A stretch of DNA of 64,000 nucleotides, from NCBI RefSeq assembly GCF_028737205.1, contig NZ_JAQZAL010000007.1, forward strand, positions 150,193 through 214,192, read 5' to 3'. Each line of letters starts with the position of its first letter. Positions within the stretch are counted from its first letter, which is position 1. Shown here one piece after another: positions 26,103 to 36,179 of the stretch. Both the position numbers and the translations under genes were made by a program. Below the pieces are notes generated by a model. It did no database searches. It saw only the letters and a program-made list of their open reading frames with translations, and was not told the DNA's origin. The DNA is from Actinomycetospora lutea (lineage in GTDB: Bacteria > Actinomycetota > Actinomycetes > Mycobacteriales > Pseudonocardiaceae).

Positions 26103-26120
26103 TATCAGTATCGACTGATA
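26103..26120. promoter_or_regulatory. Palindromic operator before the SRPBCC gene
   Basis: TATCAGT-atcg-ACTGATA is a perfect 7-bp dyad, strikingly AT-rich here, in the 25 bases between meaB and the SRPBCC ATG. Probably bound by a dimeric repressor encoded elsewhere. Confidence 0.6.
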
Positions 26121-26124
26121 TAAG

Positions 26125-27099
26125 TCAGGACTCAAGGAAGGCGTCGAGGATCCGGTCGGCCGCCAGGGCGGGGGTGAGCTCGCCCGCCTCGACCTCGCGC
26201 TCGAGCTCGCCGCGCATCGCCTTGACGTCCGGGTGGTCCGTGAGCCGGTCGAGGAGCCGGTCGCGGACCATCTGCCAGGTCCAGTCGACCTGCTGGCGCG
26301 CCCGCTTCTCCGCCAGGCCGCCCTCGGACTCCAGGTGCTCCTGGTGCCGCACGAGCGCCGACCACACGTCGTCGAGCCCGGTCCTCTCCGCGGCGCTGCA
26401 GGTCAGCACGGGGACCTTCCACGTCTCCCGCTCGCCCCGCAGCATCGCCAGCGCCTGCTCGAGCTCGCGCGCGGCCCGCTTGGCCTCGCGCGCGTGGGGC
26501 CCGTCGGCCTTGTTCACCGCGATCACGTCGGCGATCTCGAGGATGCCGCGCTTGATGCCCTGCAGGGAGTCGCCGGTGCGCGCGAGGGTCAGGAAGAGGA
26601 ACGAGTCGACCATCTGCGCCACGGTCGTCTCGGACTGCCCGACGCCGACGGTCTCGACGATGACGACGTCGTGGCCCGCCGCCTCCATCACGACCATCGT
26701 CTCGCGGGTGGCCTTCGCGACCCCGCCCAGCGTGCCCGCCGTCGGCGAGGGCCGGATGAACGCGTCGTCGTCGGTGGCCAGCTCGTTCATGCGCGTCTTG
26801 TCGCCCAGGATCGAGCCGCCGCTGCGGGTCGACGACGGGTCGACGGCCAGCACCGCGACCTTCGACCCGGCCGCGGTCAGCGTGGAGCCCAGCGCGCCGA
26901 TGAACGTCGACTTCCCGACCCCGGGCACCCCGGAGATGCCGATCCGCCGCGCGCCGCCCGCGTGCGGGAGCAGCTCGACGAGCAGCTCCTGGGCGGCCTC
27001 GCGGTGGTCGGGACGCGTCGACTCGACGAGCGTGATCGCCCGCCCGATCCAGAGCCGCGAGCCGGACCGGACGCCGTCGACGTACTGGTCGAGGTCCAC
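26125..27099 (-). CDS. meaB: Methylmalonyl-CoA mutase-associated GTPase
   Basis: The product is 324 aa. Walker A SGVPGVGKST (56-65), DPSSTRSGGSILGDKTRM switch region, and the G4 motif NKAD. MeaB gates cofactor B12 loading and protects the mutase from inactivation. GTG start overlaps the mutase TAG by one base, completing the mutA-mutB-meaB operon. Confidence 0.95.
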   Translation of the reverse strand: MDLDQYVDGVRSGSRLWIGRAITLVESTRPDHREAAQELLVELLPHAGGARRIGISGVPGVGKSTFIGALGSTLTAAGSKVAVLAVDPSSTRSGGSILGDKTRMNELATDDDAFIRPSPTAGTLGGVAKATRETMVVMEAAGHDVVIVETVGVGQSETTVAQMVDSFLFLTLARTGDSLQGIKRGILEIADVIAVNKADGPHAREAKRAARELEQALAMLRGERETWKVPVLTCSAAERTGLDDVWSALVRHQEHLESEGGLAEKRARQQVDWTWQMVRDRLLDRLTDHPDVKAMRGELEREVEAGELTPALAADRILDAFLES

Positions 27100-29306
27100 T
27101 AGCCCGTGCCGTGCCCCAGCCGCTCGGACAGCGTCCCGAGCAGCTGGGTCGCGGCCTCGGCGATCACCGTGCCCGGTCCGAAGATCGCGCTGGCGCCGTT
27201 GTCGAGGAGCTCCTGGTGGTCACCGGGCGGGATGACGCCGCCCGCGACGATGAGGATCTCCTCGGCCCCGGCGTCCTTCAGCTCGTCCCGGAGCGCCGGC
27301 ACCAGCGAGAGGTGCCCCGCGGCCAGCGACGACACGCCGACGACGTGCACGTCGGCCTCGACGGCCTGGCGCGCGACCTCGGCGGGCGTCTGGAACAGCG
27401 GGCCCACGTCGACGTCGAAGCCCAGGTCGGCGAACGCGGTGGCGATGACCTTCTGCCCGCGGTCGTGCCCGTCCTGGCCCATCTTCGCGACGAGGATGCG
27501 GGGCCGGCGGCCCTCGGCCTCCTCGAACCTCGCGGCGGCGGCGCGCGCCTGTTCGACGGCCGAGTTCTCGCCCACCTCGTCACGGTAGACCCCGGAGATC
27601 GTCCGGACGTCCGAGCGGTGCCGGCCGTAGACCTCCTCGAGCGCGTCGGAGATCTCCCCGACGCTCGCCTTGGCCCGCGCGGCGTCGATGGCGAGCTTGA
27701 GCAGGTTGCCGTCGAGGTCGCCGTCCCGCGTCCCCTCCGACGCGGCGCGCGCGGCGTTCGTCAGCTGCTGCAGCGCCGAGCGGACCGCCTCGTCGTCACG
27801 GTCCTCCCGCAGCTGCTTGAGCCGCTCGACCTGCTGGCGCAGCACGTCGGCGTTGTCGACCTTGAGGACGTCGACCTCCTCGCCGGAGGTCAGCGGGTAC
27901 TTGTTGACGCCGATCAGCGGCTGGCGCCCGGAGTCGATCCGCGCCTGGGTGCGGGCGGCGGCCTCCTCGATGCGCATCTTCGGCAGGCCCTCGTCGATGG
28001 CCTGCGCCATCCCGCCGGTCGACTCGACCTCCTGGATGTGGGTCCAGGCGCGGCCGGCGAGCTCGCGCGTCAGGCGCTCGACGTACGCCGAGCCGCCCCA
28101 CGGGTCGACGGTGCGCGTCGTGCCCGACTCCTGCTGCAGCAGCAGCTGGGTGTTCCGGGCGATGCGCGCGGAGAAGTCGGTCGGCAGCGCCAGGGCCTCG
28201 TCGAGGGCGTTGGTGTGCAGCGACTGGGTGTGGCCCTGGGTCGCGGCCATCGCCTCGACGCAGGTGCGGACGACGTTGTTGTAGACGTCCTGGGCGGTCA
28301 GCGACCAGCCGGAGGTCTGGCTGTGCGTCCGCAGCGACAGCGACTTGGGGTTCTGCGCCCCGAACGCGTGGACGAGCTTGGCCCAGAGCAGGCGCGCGGC
28401 GCGGAGCTTGGCGATCTCCATGAAGTAGTTCATGCCGATGCCCCAGAAGAACGAGAGGCGCGGCGCGAACTTGTCCACGTCGAGGCCGGCGTCGCTCCCG
28501 GCCCGCAGGTACTCCACCCCGTCGGCCAGCGTGTAGGCCAGCTCCAGGTCGGCCGAGGCCCCGGCCTCCTGGATGTGGTAGCCCGAGATGGAGATCGAGT
28601 TGAACTTCGGCATCTTCTCCGAGGTGTAGCTGAAGATGTCCGAGATGATCTGCATCGACGGCTTCGGCGGGTAGATGTAGGTGTTGCGGACCATGAACTC
28701 CTTGAGGATGTCGTTCTGGATGGTCCCGGCCAGCTGCTCCGGCGACACCCCCTGCTCCTCGGCGGCGGCGACGTAGAGCGCCATCACCGGGAGCACGGCC
28801 CCGTTCATGGTCATCGACACCGACATGCGGTCCAGCGGGATGCCGTCGAACAGCTGGCGCATGTCGAGGATCGAGTCGATCGACACCCCGGCCATGCCGA
28901 CGTCGCCGGACACCCGCGGGTTGTCGGAGTCGTAGCCGCGGTGGGTGGGCAGGTCGAACGCGACCGACAGGCCCTTCTGCCCCGCGGCGAGGTTGCGCCG
29001 GTAGAACGCGTTCGACTCCGCCGCGGTCGAGAACCCGGCGTACTGGCGCACGGTCCACGGCTGGGTCACGTACATCGTCGGGTACGGCCCGCGCAGGTAG
29101 GGCGTGACGCCCGGGTAGGTGCGCAGGAAGTCGAGACCCTCGAGGTCGGCCTGCGTGTAGAGCGGCTTGACGCCGATGCCCTCGGGGGTCTCCCAGACGA
29201 GGTCCTCGGCGCCCTTGCCGGTGGCCTCCTCGAGGGCGGCCTCCCAGTCGCCGGACGGGCTCTCGGGCGTGCCGAGCTCGACGTCGCCGAAGTTCGGGAT
29301 GCTCAT
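27099..29306 (-). CDS. mutB: Methylmalonyl-CoA mutase, large (catalytic) subunit
   Basis: The product is 735 aa. TIM-barrel substrate domain ([38 protein letters not shown]), linker, and a C-terminal B12 domain with DGHDRG (about residue 612), whose His ligates cobalt. It interconverts succinyl-CoA and (R)-methylmalonyl-CoA for propionate use or propionyl-unit supply. The ATG at 29306 overlaps the small-subunit stop (ATGA); the open frame extends upstream but that part is the small-subunit gene. Confidence 0.96.
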   Translation of the reverse strand: MSIPNFGDVELGTPESPSGDWEAALEEATGKGAEDLVWETPEGIGVKPLYTQADLEGLDFLRTYPGVTPYLRGPYPTMYVTQPWTVRQYAGFSTAAESNAFYRRNLAAGQKGLSVAFDLPTHRGYDSDNPRVSGDVGMAGVSIDSILDMRQLFDGIPLDRMSVSMTMNGAVLPVMALYVAAAEEQGVSPEQLAGTIQNDILKEFMVRNTYIYPPKPSMQIISDIFSYTSEKMPKFNSISISGYHIQEAGASADLELAYTLADGVEYLRAGSDAGLDVDKFAPRLSFFWGIGMNYFMEIAKLRAARLLWAKLVHAFGAQNPKSLSLRTHSQTSGWSLTAQDVYNNVVRTCVEAMAATQGHTQSLHTNALDEALALPTDFSARIARNTQLLLQQESGTTRTVDPWGGSAYVERLTRELAGRAWTHIQEVESTGGMAQAIDEGLPKMRIEEAAARTQARIDSGRQPLIGVNKYPLTSGEEVDVLKVDNADVLRQQVERLKQLREDRDDEAVRSALQQLTNAARAASEGTRDGDLDGNLLKLAIDAARAKASVGEISDALEEVYGRHRSDVRTISGVYRDEVGENSAVEQARAAAARFEEAEGRRPRILVAKMGQDGHDRGQKVIATAFADLGFDVDVGPLFQTPAEVARQAVEADVHVVGVSSLAAGHLSLVPALRDELKDAGAEEILIVAGGVIPPGDHQELLDNGASAIFGPGTVIAEAATQLLGTLSERLGHGTG

Positions 29307-31249
29307 CGGACCTCTCCCGTCTTCCTCGTGGCAAGGGCCTCGAGCGTGTCGCGGAGGACGGCCGCGGCGTCGCACCCGGCGTACAGGGTGCCGTCGACGC
29401 CCTCGACGTCCTTCTTCCCCGCCAGCAGGATGCGCGTCGCCCCGGCCTCGCGCAGGGCGGCCGCGACGTCGGCGGCGTGCTGGTCGTAGAGCTCGTCCGA
29501 CGACGCGATGACCGCGACCGGCGTCCCGGCCTCGCGGAACCCCGCGGCGATCTCCTGCGGGTCGGTGCCGCCGGGCCCGTCGGTGGTGGCCACACCCCCG
29601 GCGCCGAACAGGTTCGCGGTGAACGAGACACGGGCGGTGTACTCGGCGAGCCTGCCGAGGGTGGCGAGGAAGACCGTCGGCCTCGTGTCGGCCTCGTCCG
29701 CGCGGTCGCGCAGCTCCTCGAAGACCTGCGCGTAGCGGCGCCGCGGCAGGCCGCCCTCGTGCTCGGCGATCGGGAGCGGGTCGCGGACGGGCAGCTCCTC
29801 GTGGAGGTTCGGGAACTCGCTGACGCCGGTGATCGGGTCCTTGCGGCGGGCGATCCGCGTGGCCCGCTGCTCCCAGGTGGCGTCGAGGCGGGCGAGCAGG
29901 CTCCCCCTATCGGCGTGCAGTGTTGGATCGAGCACCGCCTCGATGCCGCCGTCGCGCTCGATGCGCGTGAACTCCTCCCACGCGGCGTGGGCCAGCGCGT
30001 CGGTGAGCGACTCGACGTACCAGGAGCCCCCGGCCGGATCGATGACGTGCGCGAGGTGCGACTCCTCGAGCAGCAGCGTCTGGGTGTTGCGCGCGAGGCG
30101 CCGGGCGGCCTCGTCGGGGCGCCCCAGCTCGCTGTCGAAGGGCAGGACCGTGACCGCGCCCGCCCCGCCGAGCCCGGCGCCCACGGCCGCGACGGTGGTG
30201 CGCAGCATGTTCACCCACGGGTCGCGACGGGTGATCATGGCCGGGCTCGTGACGGCGTGCTGCTCCATGGCCCGCGCGCTCTCCGACGCCCCCGACACGG
30301 AGCCGATCCGCTCCCAGCACCGGCGCGCCGCGCGGAGCTTGGCGAGCGTCGCGAACTGGTCGGCGGTGGCGGCCACGCGGAACTCGATCCGCGCGAACGC
30401 CTCGTCGGTGCTCAGCCCGGCCCCGGTGAGCAGGCGCAGCGCGTGCACCCCGGCGGCCAGCGCGGCGCCGAGCTCCTGAGCGTCGCTGCCGCCCGCGCGG
30501 TGGTAGGGCAGGGCGTCCGCGACGACCGTGCGCAGCTGGGGGTGGCCCTGCGCGGCGACCCTGCTGTGCTCGACGAGGGCGTCGCGGTACGCGTCGTCGA
30601 GCGGCGCGCCGCCCTGCGTCCGGTCGAGCAGCGGGTCGTAGCCGAGCGACCCCCCGATGGCCCCGGACCCGGCCTGCTCGGCGAAGCGCAGGAGCGCGGC
30701 GGCGGCGTCCGGGGTGTCGCGGCCGGCCTCGAGAGCGATCGGCGCGAGGTCGACGAACACGCCCTCGAGCAGGGTCGGCAGCGCGTCGACGGCCGGGCCG
30801 CCGGCGTCGCCGAGCACCAGCCAGAGCGACGACACGCCGTTCTCCAGCTCGGCCATGAGGACGTCGTGGGCCGCACCGAGGTCGGCGTCGCGCGCGAAGG
30901 CGTGGCGCTGACGGACCAGCCACCCCTCGGCGACCTGGCCCTCCGGCCGCGCGCCGCGCACGAACGGCGGCAGACCCGGCACCCCGGTGTCGACGTCCGG
31001 CGCGTCCTCGGCGGCGTAGAGCCCGGCGATCGTGATGCCGTCGTCGGTGACGGTCGCGAGCGCGGCCTCGGCCTCCTCGGGCGAGACCTCGCGGCCCGAC
31101 TTCGCCAGCACCCCGGCGACCAGCTCGCGCCACTGCTCGCGCGTCGGGGCCTCGAACTCCCCGGCCAGGGTGAGCTCCTCCGGGGCCTCGTCGTCCAGCT
31201 GGGCAGAGGGGTCCAGCTCCGCTGCGCTCCGTGTCCCGCCCGATGTCAT
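29303..31249 (-). CDS. mutA: Methylmalonyl-CoA mutase, small subunit
   Basis: The product is 648 aa. Same two-domain architecture as MutB but diverged, and the B12 motif DxHxxG is missing from the last 130 residues, as expected for the non-catalytic subunit. The start is the ATG at 31249 ([13 protein letters not shown]). It heads the operon; the promoter should lie in 31250-31370. Confidence 0.93.
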   Translation of the reverse strand: MTSGGTRSAAELDPSAQLDDEAPEELTLAGEFEAPTREQWRELVAGVLAKSGREVSPEEAEAALATVTDDGITIAGLYAAEDAPDVDTGVPGLPPFVRGARPEGQVAEGWLVRQRHAFARDADLGAAHDVLMAELENGVSSLWLVLGDAGGPAVDALPTLLEGVFVDLAPIALEAGRDTPDAAAALLRFAEQAGSGAIGGSLGYDPLLDRTQGGAPLDDAYRDALVEHSRVAAQGHPQLRTVVADALPYHRAGGSDAQELGAALAAGVHALRLLTGAGLSTDEAFARIEFRVAATADQFATLAKLRAARRCWERIGSVSGASESARAMEQHAVTSPAMITRRDPWVNMLRTTVAAVGAGLGGAGAVTVLPFDSELGRPDEAARRLARNTQTLLLEESHLAHVIDPAGGSWYVESLTDALAHAAWEEFTRIERDGGIEAVLDPTLHADRGSLLARLDATWEQRATRIARRKDPITGVSEFPNLHEELPVRDPLPIAEHEGGLPRRRYAQVFEELRDRADEADTRPTVFLATLGRLAEYTARVSFTANLFGAGGVATTDGPGGTDPQEIAAGFREAGTPVAVIASSDELYDQHAADVAAALREAGATRILLAGKKDVEGVDGTLYAGCDAAAVLRDTLEALATRKTGEVR

Positions 31250-31370
31250 ACGCCGGATCGTAGAACGGTCGCTACCGACTGTTTCCCCACCGTGCGACAG
31301 GCCACCGGAGCGGGCGAGCGGAATCGTTCGAGATGGGCGGGTGCGCCGGGGCGGCGCGCGGGCGCTGGTC

Positions 31371-31931
31371 CTAAGCGCGCATGTGGACGCGCTCGCCCTG
31401 GCGCCCGAAGAGCGCGAGCTCGACGGGCCCGCCGCCGGTGGTGCCGAGCCAGTGCGGGCGGCGGGTGTCGATCTCGGTGGCCTCGCCGTGGCGCAGCAGG
31501 AGGTCGGCGTCACCGTTGATCACCCGGAGCCGCCCGGCCAGCACGTAGACCCACTCCCAGCCCTGGTGGGTCGGGAGCTCGGCCGGCGGGGTGTTCCGGG
31601 CCGGGGAGAAGACGAACTTGTACGCCGCCGGCTGTCCGGGGCTGCGCGAGAGCCGGTACATGACGGTGTCCTCGGTGCGCGAGACCGGCGCGTCCCGGGC
31701 CGGCGTCGCCTCGCGGATGCCGATCAGCTCGTCGATCCCGGTGCCGTAGACCGTGGCGAGCGGGAGCAGCAGCTCGAGGGTGGCGCGCCGGCCGCCGTGC
31801 TCGAGGCGCGAGAGGGTGCTGGTGGAGATCCCGGTGCGCTCCGAGAGCTCGGCGAGCCCGAGCCCCTCGCGGCGGCGGCGGGTCGCGAGGCGGGCCCCGA
31901 GGTCGTCGAGCACGTCGTTCACGGTTGCCAT
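31371..31931 (-). CDS. XRE/cupin transcriptional regulator
   Basis: The product is 186 aa. N-terminal helix-turn-helix (about 8-65, LAELSERTGISTSTLSRLEHG) and C-terminal cupin (LPTHQGWEWVYVLAGRLRVINGDADLLLRHGEA). Divergent from the flavoprotein-methyltransferase pair by only 49 bases. A perfect palindrome overlaps its own start codon, so it very probably represses itself and the facing genes. Confidence 0.88.
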   Translation of the reverse strand: MATVNDVLDDLGARLATRRRREGLGLAELSERTGISTSTLSRLEHGGRRATLELLLPLATVYGTGIDELIGIREATPARDAPVSRTEDTVMYRLSRSPGQPAAYKFVFSPARNTPPAELPTHQGWEWVYVLAGRLRVINGDADLLLRHGEATEIDTRRPHWLGTTGGGPVELALFGRQGERVHMRA

Positions 31932-31939
31932 ACTGGCAA
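31925..31939. promoter_or_regulatory. Operator palindrome over the XRE start codon
   Basis: TTGCCA-tac-TGGCAA; the middle is the ATG start region of the regulator gene. It is a perfect dyad in the short divergent spacer, where a dimeric XRE protein would bind. Confidence 0.65.
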
Positions 31940-31980
31940 ATTCCCTCGCCGGGCGTCCTCTCGCGTCGCACTGTGGGGCC

Positions 31981-32937
31981 ATGACCGACGAACCCCTCGA
32001 CGTCCTCGTCCTCGGGGGCGGCGCGGCCGGCCTGTCCGGCGCGCTGACCCTCGCCCGTTCCCGCCGCTCGGTGCTCGTGCTCGACGCCGGCGAGCCCCGC
32101 AACGCCCCGGCCGCCGGGGTGCACGCGTTCCTCACCCGCGACGGCCTGCCGCCCGCCGAGCTCGTGCGCCTCGGGCGCGCGGAGGTCGAGTCGTACGGCG
32201 GGCGCATCCGCGCCGGCACGGCCGTGGCGGCCCGGCGCGTCGGCGACCTGTTCGCCGTGGACACCGCCGACGGCGACACGCTGCACGCGCGCCGGCTGCT
32301 CGTCGCCACCGGGCTGGTCGACGAGCTGCCCGACCTGCCCGGCGTCCGCGAGCTGTGGGGTCGCGACGTGCTGCACTGCCCGTACTGCCACGGGTGGGAG
32401 GTGCGCGACCGGGCAGTGGCCGTCCTCGGCACCGGACCGAACAGCCTGCACCAGGTCAAGCTCTTCTCCCAGCTCACCGACGACCTCGTCTACCTCCGCC
32501 ACCACGGTCCGGCCCTGACCGCCGACGAGGCCGAGCAGCTCGCGGCGCTCGACGTCGCCGTGATCGACGAGGAGGTGACGGGCCTCGAGATCGCCGACGG
32601 ACGCCTGGTCGGCGCGCGCCTGTCCGACGGCCGGGTCGTGGCACGCCAGGCCCTCGTCGTCGGACCGCGGTTCGTCGCGCGCAGCGCGCTGCTCGAGGAG
32701 CTCGGGGTCGAGGTCGCCGACCACCCCCTCGGCGGGCGCTACGTCACCACCGCCGACACGACCGGGCGCACGCCCGTGCCGGGGGTCTGGGTGGCGGGCA
32801 ACGTCACCGACCTCTCGGCCCAGGTCGTCGCCGCGGCCGCCGAGGGCACGATGGCCGGGGCCCGCCTGAACGCCGACCTCGTCGAGGAGGACATCGCGCG
32901 GGCCGTCGCCCGTCACCGGGAGGGAGTCCCCGCATGA
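31981..32937 (+). CDS. NAD(P)/FAD oxidoreductase, thioredoxin-reductase-like
   Basis: The product is 318 aa. FAD motif GGGAAG (12-17), DAGEPRN, redox pair CPYCHGWE with Cys133 and Cys136, and the NAD motif GTGPNS. This is the single-protein branch that often travels with a methyltransferase and an XRE or MarR regulator. Overlaps the next gene by 4 bases. Confidence 0.9.
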   Translation: MTDEPLDVLVLGGGAAGLSGALTLARSRRSVLVLDAGEPRNAPAAGVHAFLTRDGLPPAELVRLGRAEVESYGGRIRAGTAVAARRVGDLFAVDTADGDTLHARRLLVATGLVDELPDLPGVRELWGRDVLHCPYCHGWEVRDRAVAVLGTGPNSLHQVKLFSQLTDDLVYLRHHGPALTADEAEQLAALDVAVIDEEVTGLEIADGRLVGARLSDGRVVARQALVVGPRFVARSALLEELGVEVADHPLGGRYVTTADTTGRTPVPGVWVAGNVTDLSAQVVAAAAEGTMAGARLNADLVEEDIARAVARHREGVPA

Positions 32938-33569
32938 CCGCACCCGAGCAGTTCACCGCCGCCTTCTGGGACGAGCGCTACGGGAGCAGCGAGAAGATCT
33001 GGAGCGGCGAGCCGAACGCCGTGCTCGTCCAGGAGGTCGCCGACCTCGCGCCCGGCACGGCGCTCGACGTCGGCAGCGGCGAGGGCGGCGACGCCATCTG
33101 GCTCGCCGCGCGCGGCTGGACGGTGACCGCGATCGACGTCTCGCGCGTCGGGCTCGAGCGGGTCGCGGCCCGCGCCGCGGCCGAGGGGCTGGGCGAGCGG
33201 GTGGCGACGGCGCTGGTGGACGTCTTCGCCGACCCGATCCCGGGCCCCCAGGACCTCGTCACCGCACACTTCCTGCAGCTGCCCGCCGACGTGCGCCCGC
33301 GGATCCTCTCGGCGCTGGCCGGCGCCGTCGCGCCGGGCGGGCGGCTGCTGCTCGTCGGGCACGACCCCGAGGGCATGCCCGAGGAGTTCGCGGGCCACCA
33401 CCCGCCGGAGATGTTCGCGACGGCCGACCAGCTGGTCGCCGAGCTCGCCGAGGCGCTCGACGGCTGGACGATCGAGGTCGCCGAGCGCCGCGCACGCACC
33501 GGCGTCCAGCCCGACGGACGCCCGGGCTTCCCCTACGACGCCGTCCTGCGCGCCCGCCGCCCCTTGTGA
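32934..33569 (+). CDS. Class I SAM-dependent methyltransferase
   Basis: The product is 211 aa. Motif I LDVGSGEGGDAIWLA and VTAIDVSRVGLER; it resembles the tellurite/thiol methyltransferase (TehB-like) group. Coupled to the flavoprotein by ATGA. Its stop TGA lies inside palindrome copy B. A role in detoxifying a thiol or selenium compound is possible but not shown. Confidence 0.87.
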   Translation: MTAPEQFTAAFWDERYGSSEKIWSGEPNAVLVQEVADLAPGTALDVGSGEGGDAIWLAARGWTVTAIDVSRVGLERVAARAAAEGLGERVATALVDVFADPIPGPQDLVTAHFLQLPADVRPRILSALAGAVAPGGRLLLVGHDPEGMPEEFAGHHPPEMFATADQLVAELAEALDGWTIEVAERRARTGVQPDGRPGFPYDAVLRARRPL

Positions 33570-33605
33570 GCGAAACTCCCGGCTATAGCCGGGAATCTCG
33601 CTCAC
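33566..33605. repeat. Palindromic terminator element, copy B
   Basis: 40 bp, 18 of 20 pairs intact, with the same GTGAGCGA ends and CTATAG centre as copies A and C. Sits between convergent genes; the TGA in GTGAGCG is the stop of the methyltransferase. Likely a two-way terminator. Confidence 0.87.
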
Positions 33606-33609
33606 ATGC

Positions 33610-35037
33610 CTAGAGGCGCGCCTTCTGGACCTTGCCCATCGCGTTGCGGGGCAGGGCGTCGACGACGCGGACCTCGCGGGGGCGCTTGTGGGCCGAGAGG
33701 CGGTCGGCGACGAAGGCGATGACCTCGTCGGGGTCGACGGGCTCGCCGGTGACCACGACGTGGGCGACGATCCGCTGGCCGAGGTCGTCGTCGGGCTCGC
33801 CGACCACCGCCGCCTCGCTGATGCCGACGTGCTCGAGCAGCGCGGTCTCGATCTCGCCGGCGCCGACGCGGTAGCCACCGGTCTTGATGAGGTCGACCGA
33901 GCGCCGGCCGACGATCCGGTGGTAGCCGCCGGCGTCGATCACCGCGGCGTCGCCGGTGCGGAACCAGCCGTCGTCGGTCCAGGTCGCCGCCGTCGCCTCG
34001 GGGCGCCCGAGGTAGCCGTCGAAGAGGCCGGGACCCTGCAGCTGGAGCTCGCCGATCGTCTCGCCGTCGTGCGGGAGCAGCTCGCCCTCGGACTCCTCGT
34101 CGGTCGAGACCAGCCGCGTGCGCACGCCGGCGACCGGCTGCCCGACCCAGCCCGGACGGCGCTCGCCGTCGGCACGGACCGACAGCGTGATCATGGTCTC
34201 GCTCATCCCGTAGCGCTCGACCGGCGCCTGACCGGTGAGCTCGAGCAGCCGCTCGAACACCGGCACCGGCAGCGGCGCGCTGCCGGACACGAGCAGGCGC
34301 GCCGGGCGCAGGGCGGCGGCGGACTGCGGGTCGGCGGCGATGCGCGACCAGATCGTCGGGACCCCGAACAGCAGGCTCGCGCCGTGGTCGCGGACGGCCG
34401 CCGCGTACGACTCGGGTTTCGGGCGCCCGACGTGCACGAGCCGCGACCCGATCCGCAGCGCGCCGAACACGCCGAGCCCGAGCCCGTGCACGTGGAACAG
34501 GGGCAGGCCGTGGGCGAGGGTGTCCTCCGCGGTCCACCCCCATGCGTCGGCGAGCCCGTCGAGCCCGGCGGCCATCGCCTCCCGGGAGAGCAGCACGCCC
34601 TTGGGTGCGCCGGTGGTGCCCGAGGTGTAGAGGATCAGCGCCGCGCCGTCGTTCGGGGCCTCGCGGGCGGCGTCGCCGCTGCGCCGGGTGATGTCGACCC
34701 GGCGCACCGGCAGGGTGACCTCCGGCGGCCGCTCGCCGATCCACAGCGAGGCCCCCGAGTCGGTGAGCACGTGGCCGCGCTCGCCCGGCCCGGTGTCGGG
34801 CGGCACCGGGACGACGGGCACGCCGGCGAGCAGCGCGCCGACCATCGCGACCACCGTCTGCGCGGTCGGCTCGGCGAACACCGCGACGGGCCCCTCGTCG
34901 GCCCGGTCGGCGATCTGGTCGGCGACGACGGCCGCCGCGCCGAGCAGCTCGGGCCCGGACATCGCGACGTCGCCGACCCGGATCGCCTCGGGGTCGTCGA
35001 GTCCGCCGTCGAGCAGCGCAGCGAGCAGCGTCGTCAT
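33610..35037 (-). CDS. Acyl-CoA synthetase, AMP-forming (MatB-like length)
   Basis: The product is 475 aa. Motifs: YTSGTTGAPKG (137-147), YGMSETM, GWFRTGD and GRRSVDLIKTGGYRVG; catalytic Lys in NAMGKVQKARL near the end. Activates a carboxylic acid through an acyl-adenylate. The short N-terminal domain resembles malonyl-CoA synthetase-type enzymes; substrate uncertain. Two further ATG codons lie just upstream (MMGA), so the start may be 9-12 bases earlier. Confidence 0.9.
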   Translation of the reverse strand: MTTLLAALLDGGLDDPEAIRVGDVAMSGPELLGAAAVVADQIADRADEGPVAVFAEPTAQTVVAMVGALLAGVPVVPVPPDTGPGERGHVLTDSGASLWIGERPPEVTLPVRRVDITRRSGDAAREAPNDGAALILYTSGTTGAPKGVLLSREAMAAGLDGLADAWGWTAEDTLAHGLPLFHVHGLGLGVFGALRIGSRLVHVGRPKPESYAAAVRDHGASLLFGVPTIWSRIAADPQSAAALRPARLLVSGSAPLPVPVFERLLELTGQAPVERYGMSETMITLSVRADGERRPGWVGQPVAGVRTRLVSTDEESEGELLPHDGETIGELQLQGPGLFDGYLGRPEATAATWTDDGWFRTGDAAVIDAGGYHRIVGRRSVDLIKTGGYRVGAGEIETALLEHVGISEAAVVGEPDDDLGQRIVAHVVVTGEPVDPDEVIAFVADRLSAHKRPREVRVVDALPRNAMGKVQKARL

Positions 35038-35075
35038 GGCGCCCATCATGGGCACCGCTGCCCGGCGCCGCGCGA

Positions 35076-35186
35076 CTACCCCTGCGTCAGGAGCCCGTCG
35101 ACGATCACCCGCAGCTTCCAGGCGGCGCGCGCGTCGCCCCCGCCGGCGGTCAGCAGCGGGCGCAGCGCGGTGATCGTCGCGCGTGC
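35076..35186 (-). pseudogene. C-terminal gene remnant (minus strand)
   Basis: About 35 codons ending ...ITALRPLLTAGGGDARAAW-KLRVIVDGLLTQG and a TAG at 35078..35076. It looks like the end of a regulator or other helical protein, with no start and nothing upstream. It stops abruptly where the opposite-strand remnant begins. Confidence 0.5.
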
Positions 35187-35194
35187 CGCAGCCG

Positions 35195-35278
35195 GTGCAC
35201 GACGTCGAGCCGCTGCTCGACAAGCCCGGCCGCACCTTCGCGCAGTGGGCCCACGAGCACCGGGCCGCCTTCCTCTGA
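35195..35278 (+). pseudogene. 3'-end remnant of an NmrA-like NAD(P)H-binding gene (plus strand)
   Basis: Encodes HDVEPLLDKPGRTFAQW then AHEHRAAFL and a TGA. The TFAQW-x-HxxxF ending is typical of NmrA-type proteins. No start or Rossmann motif is present upstream. With the remnant on the other strand it marks a deletion scar. Confidence 0.5.
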
Positions 35279-35285
35279 GCCCGCC

Positions 35286-36179
35286 CTACCCGTCCCGGCG
35301 CCGCATCCGCCAGACCGTCACGGCGACGCCGAGGACGAGGTAGACCAGCGCCCGCAGGCTGCTCGAGGCCAGCCCGTCGAGCGGGAGCGGGTCGCGCAGC
35401 GCGTCGGCGCCCGCGGCCCACCCCGAGGTCAGCAGCAGCGGCTGGAGCCATTCGAGCGACGGCACGGCGGCCAGCACCCCGAACACGATCAGCCCGCCGA
35501 GCACGGCCGCGAGCACCACGAGCGGGTGCTCGGTGAACGCCGACACCGCGAGGGCGACCGCCGCGACCGCGAGGAGCTGGACCACCGTCCAGCCGGCCAC
35601 GAGGGCGACCCGCCCGAGCGCCTCGCCGAGCCCGAGCGTCGTGCCGGACAGGGTGATCAGGGTGCCGCTCGGGCCGCCCACGACGACCATCCCCGTGATC
35701 ACCCCGACGACGGCGACGACCGCGACGGCGAGCACCGCCACCGCCACCACCCCCACGGCCTTCATGACCACCAGCCGGCCCCGGCCGACGGGCGCCAGCA
35801 GCAGCCCGCGCAGCGTGCCGTGGGCCGACTCGCCGGCCAGGGCGTCGGCGGCCGCGGTGGAGACCGTCAGCGGCAGCAGCAGCGTCAGCGCGAGGCCGAG
35901 TGCGGCGATCGGCAGGACCAGCCCGTTGCCGGCCACCGCCGCCACCAGCCCCGGGCCGTCGCCGTCCCCGTCGCCGCCGCCCGGCCCGCCGGTCAGGGCG
36001 ATGCCCACCCCGAGCGCGACGGGGATCAGCCCCAGCAGGACGAGCAGCACCAGCGTGCGGGGCCGGCGCAGGACCCAGCGGACCTCGGCGGCCGCGAGCC
36101 GGCCCAGCGGCGCCGTCGTCCGGGTCGCGGCCGCGGTGGACACGGTGGACACGGTGGTCACGGTGGTCACGGTGGTCAC
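35286..36179 (-). CDS. ABC-2 type exporter permease
   Basis: The product is 297 aa. Six hydrophobic segments, with AGESAHGTLRGLLLAPVGRGRLVVMK typical of ABC-2 permeases after TM2. N-terminus VTTVTTVTTVSTVS is a short coding tandem repeat. GTG overlaps the ATPase stop by 4 bases. Confidence 0.87.
   Translation of the reverse strand: MTTVTTVTTVSTVSTAAATRTTAPLGRLAAAEVRWVLRRPRTLVLLVLLGLIPVALGVGIALTGGPGGGDGDGDGPGLVAAVAGNGLVLPIAALGLALTLLLPLTVSTAAADALAGESAHGTLRGLLLAPVGRGRLVVMKAVGVVAVAVLAVAVVAVVGVITGMVVVGGPSGTLITLSGTTLGLGEALGRVALVAGWTVVQLLAVAAVALAVSAFTEHPLVVLAAVLGGLIVFGVLAAVPSLEWLQPLLLTSGWAAGADALRDPLPLDGLASSSLRALVYLVLGVAVTVWRMRRRDG

Noticed and set aside
36121..36179. Tandem GGTGGTCAC repeats as a regulatory array
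   Set aside because: They encode the VTTVTTV start of the ABC permease and lie inside its reading frame.
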